Source: Franzmannia qiaohouensis (GTDB lineage Bacteria > Pseudomonadota > Gammaproteobacteria > Pseudomonadales > Halomonadaceae). Taken from it: 64,000 nucleotides of DNA. The notes under the pieces were generated by a model that ran no database searches, was not told where the DNA came from, and worked only from the letters and a program-made list of their open reading frames with translations. A program made the position numbers and the translations under genes. The stretch lies in the NCBI RefSeq assembly GCF_031451695.1, contig NZ_JARWAM010000011.1, positions 62,001-126,000 on the forward strand. Direction: 5' to 3'. Shown here in pieces: positions 62,568 through 64,000 of the stretch (positions are counted from its first letter, which is position 1; each line of letters begins with the position of its first letter).

Positions 62568-63515
62568 TCAGCCGCCGGGCGTGGCGTCCGGCGGCACCAG
62601 CCAGCTATCGCTGAGTGCCAGCAGGTGGTCGGTCAGGGCATCCAGCACCTGGCCGCCCTGGCGCCAGTGGTGCCAGTAGAGCGGCACGTCCACCGCCTGG
62701 TGGGGCGAGAGGTCGACCAGGCGGCCATCGGCGAGATGCCCGCTGGGGTCGATCTCCTCGAGCCGCCCGGCATCGAGTTCGCGCGCTGCCTGGCGCTCCG
62801 GCACCATCCCCCAGCCGAGACCCGCCAGGGCCAGGCCGACGAAGCCCTGCGACGACGGGCACAGGTGGTAGGGAAACGGCGGTTCGACGCCATACATCGC
62901 CAGGAAGCGATGCTGGAGCCGATCATCGGGCCCAAACACCAGCGCCGGGGCCCGCTTCAGGGCGCTCGGCGTCACACCATGGGGAAAGTAGCGGGCGATG
63001 AAGGCCGGGCTTGCCAGCGCTCGGTAGCGCATGCTGCCCAGCGCGTGGCTGCGTGCCCCCTGCACCGGACGCGCTGAGTCGCAGAGACACCCGGCGACCT
63101 CGCCGTCGCGCATGCGCTTGAGCGCGACCTCCTGATCTTCCACCACCAGTTCGAACAGCACCCGATGCCTGTCGCTGAAACGGCCCACGGCCTCCGGCCA
63201 CCAGGTCGCCAGGCTATCGGCGTTGATGGCCAGGCGCAGCCGCGGCTCATCGCCGCTGCCCAGCGCAGGGACCTCATCGAGCAGGTCGTGCTCGAGCAGC
63301 CGCACCTGTTGCACATGGTTGAGCAGGCGCTGGCCAAGTGGCGTCGGCGCCAGGCGTGGGCTGCGCATCAGTACCGGCTGGCCGAGGCGGGCCTCGAGCA
63401 GCTTGATGCGCTGGGATACCGCCGACTGGGTCAGGCCGAGCTGGCGCGCGCCGCGCTCGAAGCCGGCCTGGTCGACCACCGCAGCCAGCGCCGCGAGCAG
63501 CTTATAGTCGAGCAT
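62568..63515 (-). CDS. argP: ArgP-type LysR regulator
   Basis: A 315-residue LysR-family protein. The HTH is at the N-terminus (FERGARQLGLTQSAVSQRIKLLE), as in E. coli ArgP (IciA), and the effector domain follows. It is divergent from the argO-like exporter gene, the standard arrangement in which ArgP activates argO in response to arginine and lysine. I use the ATG at 63515 (MLDYKLLAAL); a GTG at 63542 would extend it without a better ribosome site. Confidence 0.88.
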   Translation of the reverse strand: MLDYKLLAALAAVVDQAGFERGARQLGLTQSAVSQRIKLLEARLGQPVLMRSPRLAPTPLGQRLLNHVQQVRLLEHDLLDEVPALGSGDEPRLRLAINADSLATWWPEAVGRFSDRHRVLFELVVEDQEVALKRMRDGEVAGCLCDSARPVQGARSHALGSMRYRALASPAFIARYFPHGVTPSALKRAPALVFGPDDRLQHRFLAMYGVEPPFPYHLCPSSQGFVGLALAGLGWGMVPERQAARELDAGRLEEIDPSGHLADGRLVDLSPHQAVDVPLYWHHWRQGGQVLDALTDHLLALSDSWLVPPDATPGG

Positions 63516-63652
63516 CTTGGCGTGCCGTGGTGGTCGATTCACTCATCATTATTTCTAATCACTCAGTTGCTTTAGTAATTTCATTAATTTCAGCGCACAG
63601 CGTAGCCTGCTCGGCACGATCTTCCAATCGATGCTGCCAAAAGGAGCTGCGC
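63516..63652. promoter_or_regulatory. Divergent argP-argO control region
   Basis: AT-rich 137-bp spacer between the divergent starts, with AT-rich runs (TTTAGTAATTTCATTAATTTC) that suit promoters for both genes and a LysR-type site. I could not identify a specific T-N11-A box. Confidence 0.4.
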
Positions 63653-64000
63653 GTGCTGATTTCCCTCACCCATGGACTACTGATCTGTGCCGGCCTGATC
63701 GTCGCCATCGGCGCCCAGAATGCCTTCGTGCTGCAGCAGGGGCTGCGTCGAGAGCATGCCTGGCTGGTGGCCGGTGTGTGTGCACTGTGCGACTGGCTAT
63801 TGATTGGCCTGGGGGTGCTGGGGTTGGGGGCACTGATTGCCCAGCAGGCCCTGCTGATGGAAGTGGCGCGCTGGGCGGGAGCGGCGTTTCTTGCCTGGCA
63901 GGCGTGGCTGGCACTGCGTCGCGCGATGCTCAGCAATGCACTGGTGGCCGCCAGCGGCTCCCAAGGGTCCTGGCGTGCTGCGCTGGCGGCGACCCTGGCG
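63653..64000 (+). CDS. argO: ArgO/LysE-family amino acid exporter, N-terminal part
   Basis: The first 116 codons, running off the right edge. GTG start at 63653 (AAGGAG 6 nt upstream). The sequence begins LTHGLLICAGLIVAIGAQNAFVLQQGLRREHAW, the LysE/ArgO signature (GAQNAFVLxQG), followed by helices WLVAGVCALCDWLLIGLGVLGLGALIA and an AGAAFLAWQAWLALRRA segment. It should export arginine (and perhaps lysine) and sits divergently next to argP. Confidence 0.9.
   Translation, partial: MLISLTHGLLICAGLIVAIGAQNAFVLQQGLRREHAWLVAGVCALCDWLLIGLGVLGLGALIAQQALLMEVARWAGAAFLAWQAWLALRRAMLSNALVAASGSQGSWRAALAATLA

Overview
The window comes from a GC-rich, Gram-negative gammaproteobacterium. Lipoprotein signals, TRAP transporters, a phh (phenylalanine hydroxylase) operon, an ArgP/ArgO pair and the general protein make-up all point to the Halomonadaceae (Halomonas-like). 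That assignment is inferred from gene content, not from a marker gene. Coding density is high. I see no prophage, transposase gene, CRISPR array, rRNA or tRNA. The region is mostly chromosomal metabolism with a few accessory elements.

Layout. 1-10 kb: proS (cut by the left edge), a GNAT acetyltransferase, two lipoproteins, the satD-DUF3307-amidase operon with a repeat-rich control region, a MoxR/VWA pair, a diguanylate cyclase and a beta-hydroxyacid dehydrogenase. 10-15 kb: a gamma-glutamyltransferase-family hydrolase (HpxW-like) beside a TakP-like TRAP transporter. 15-25.8 kb: an ABC exporter, a monooxygenase-fold protein, a GGDEF protein, a methyltransferase, the YdbS/YdbT pair, an M1-like peptidase, a ChaN-PDZ protein and a cytochrome b561. 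25.9-30.9 kb: a complete gluconate module (TRAP transporter, gntK, gntR) with a GntR-type operator palindrome and a MITE-like element inserted between the first two transporter genes. 30.9-35.7 kb: an iron alcohol dehydrogenase divergent from a three-gene operon (FabI-type reductase, MaoC-Pta fusion, acetate-type kinase) that looks like a short-chain acyl-CoA/acyl-phosphate pathway. 35.8-42.4 kb: a DJ-1 protein, cytochrome b and YceI, a 2-oxoglutarate amino-acid dioxygenase, a GGDEF/EAL protein and a MATE exporter. 42.4-48.4 kb: an NCS2 permease, then phhABC with its divergent regulator phhR and a TyrR/PhhR box between them. 48.4-64 kb: a RecQ helicase, a three-gene SMC-kleisin-KITE operon, a truncated haemoglobin, a PAS-GGDEF protein, cfa, fdhA, and argP with the start of argO.

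The most notable system is the operon at 51363-58455. Three translationally coupled genes have the sizes and order of a MukFEB/MksFEB (JetABC) condensin, but the SMC-like subunit is very large (1627 aa), its Walker B motif lacks the usual glutamate, and no JetD/MksG nuclease follows. Other points of interest are a dispersed palindromic element (two copies whose stems differ by compensating changes), the MITE-like insertion in the gluconate operon, and three GGCTAT repeats spaced exactly 29 bp apart in front of satD.
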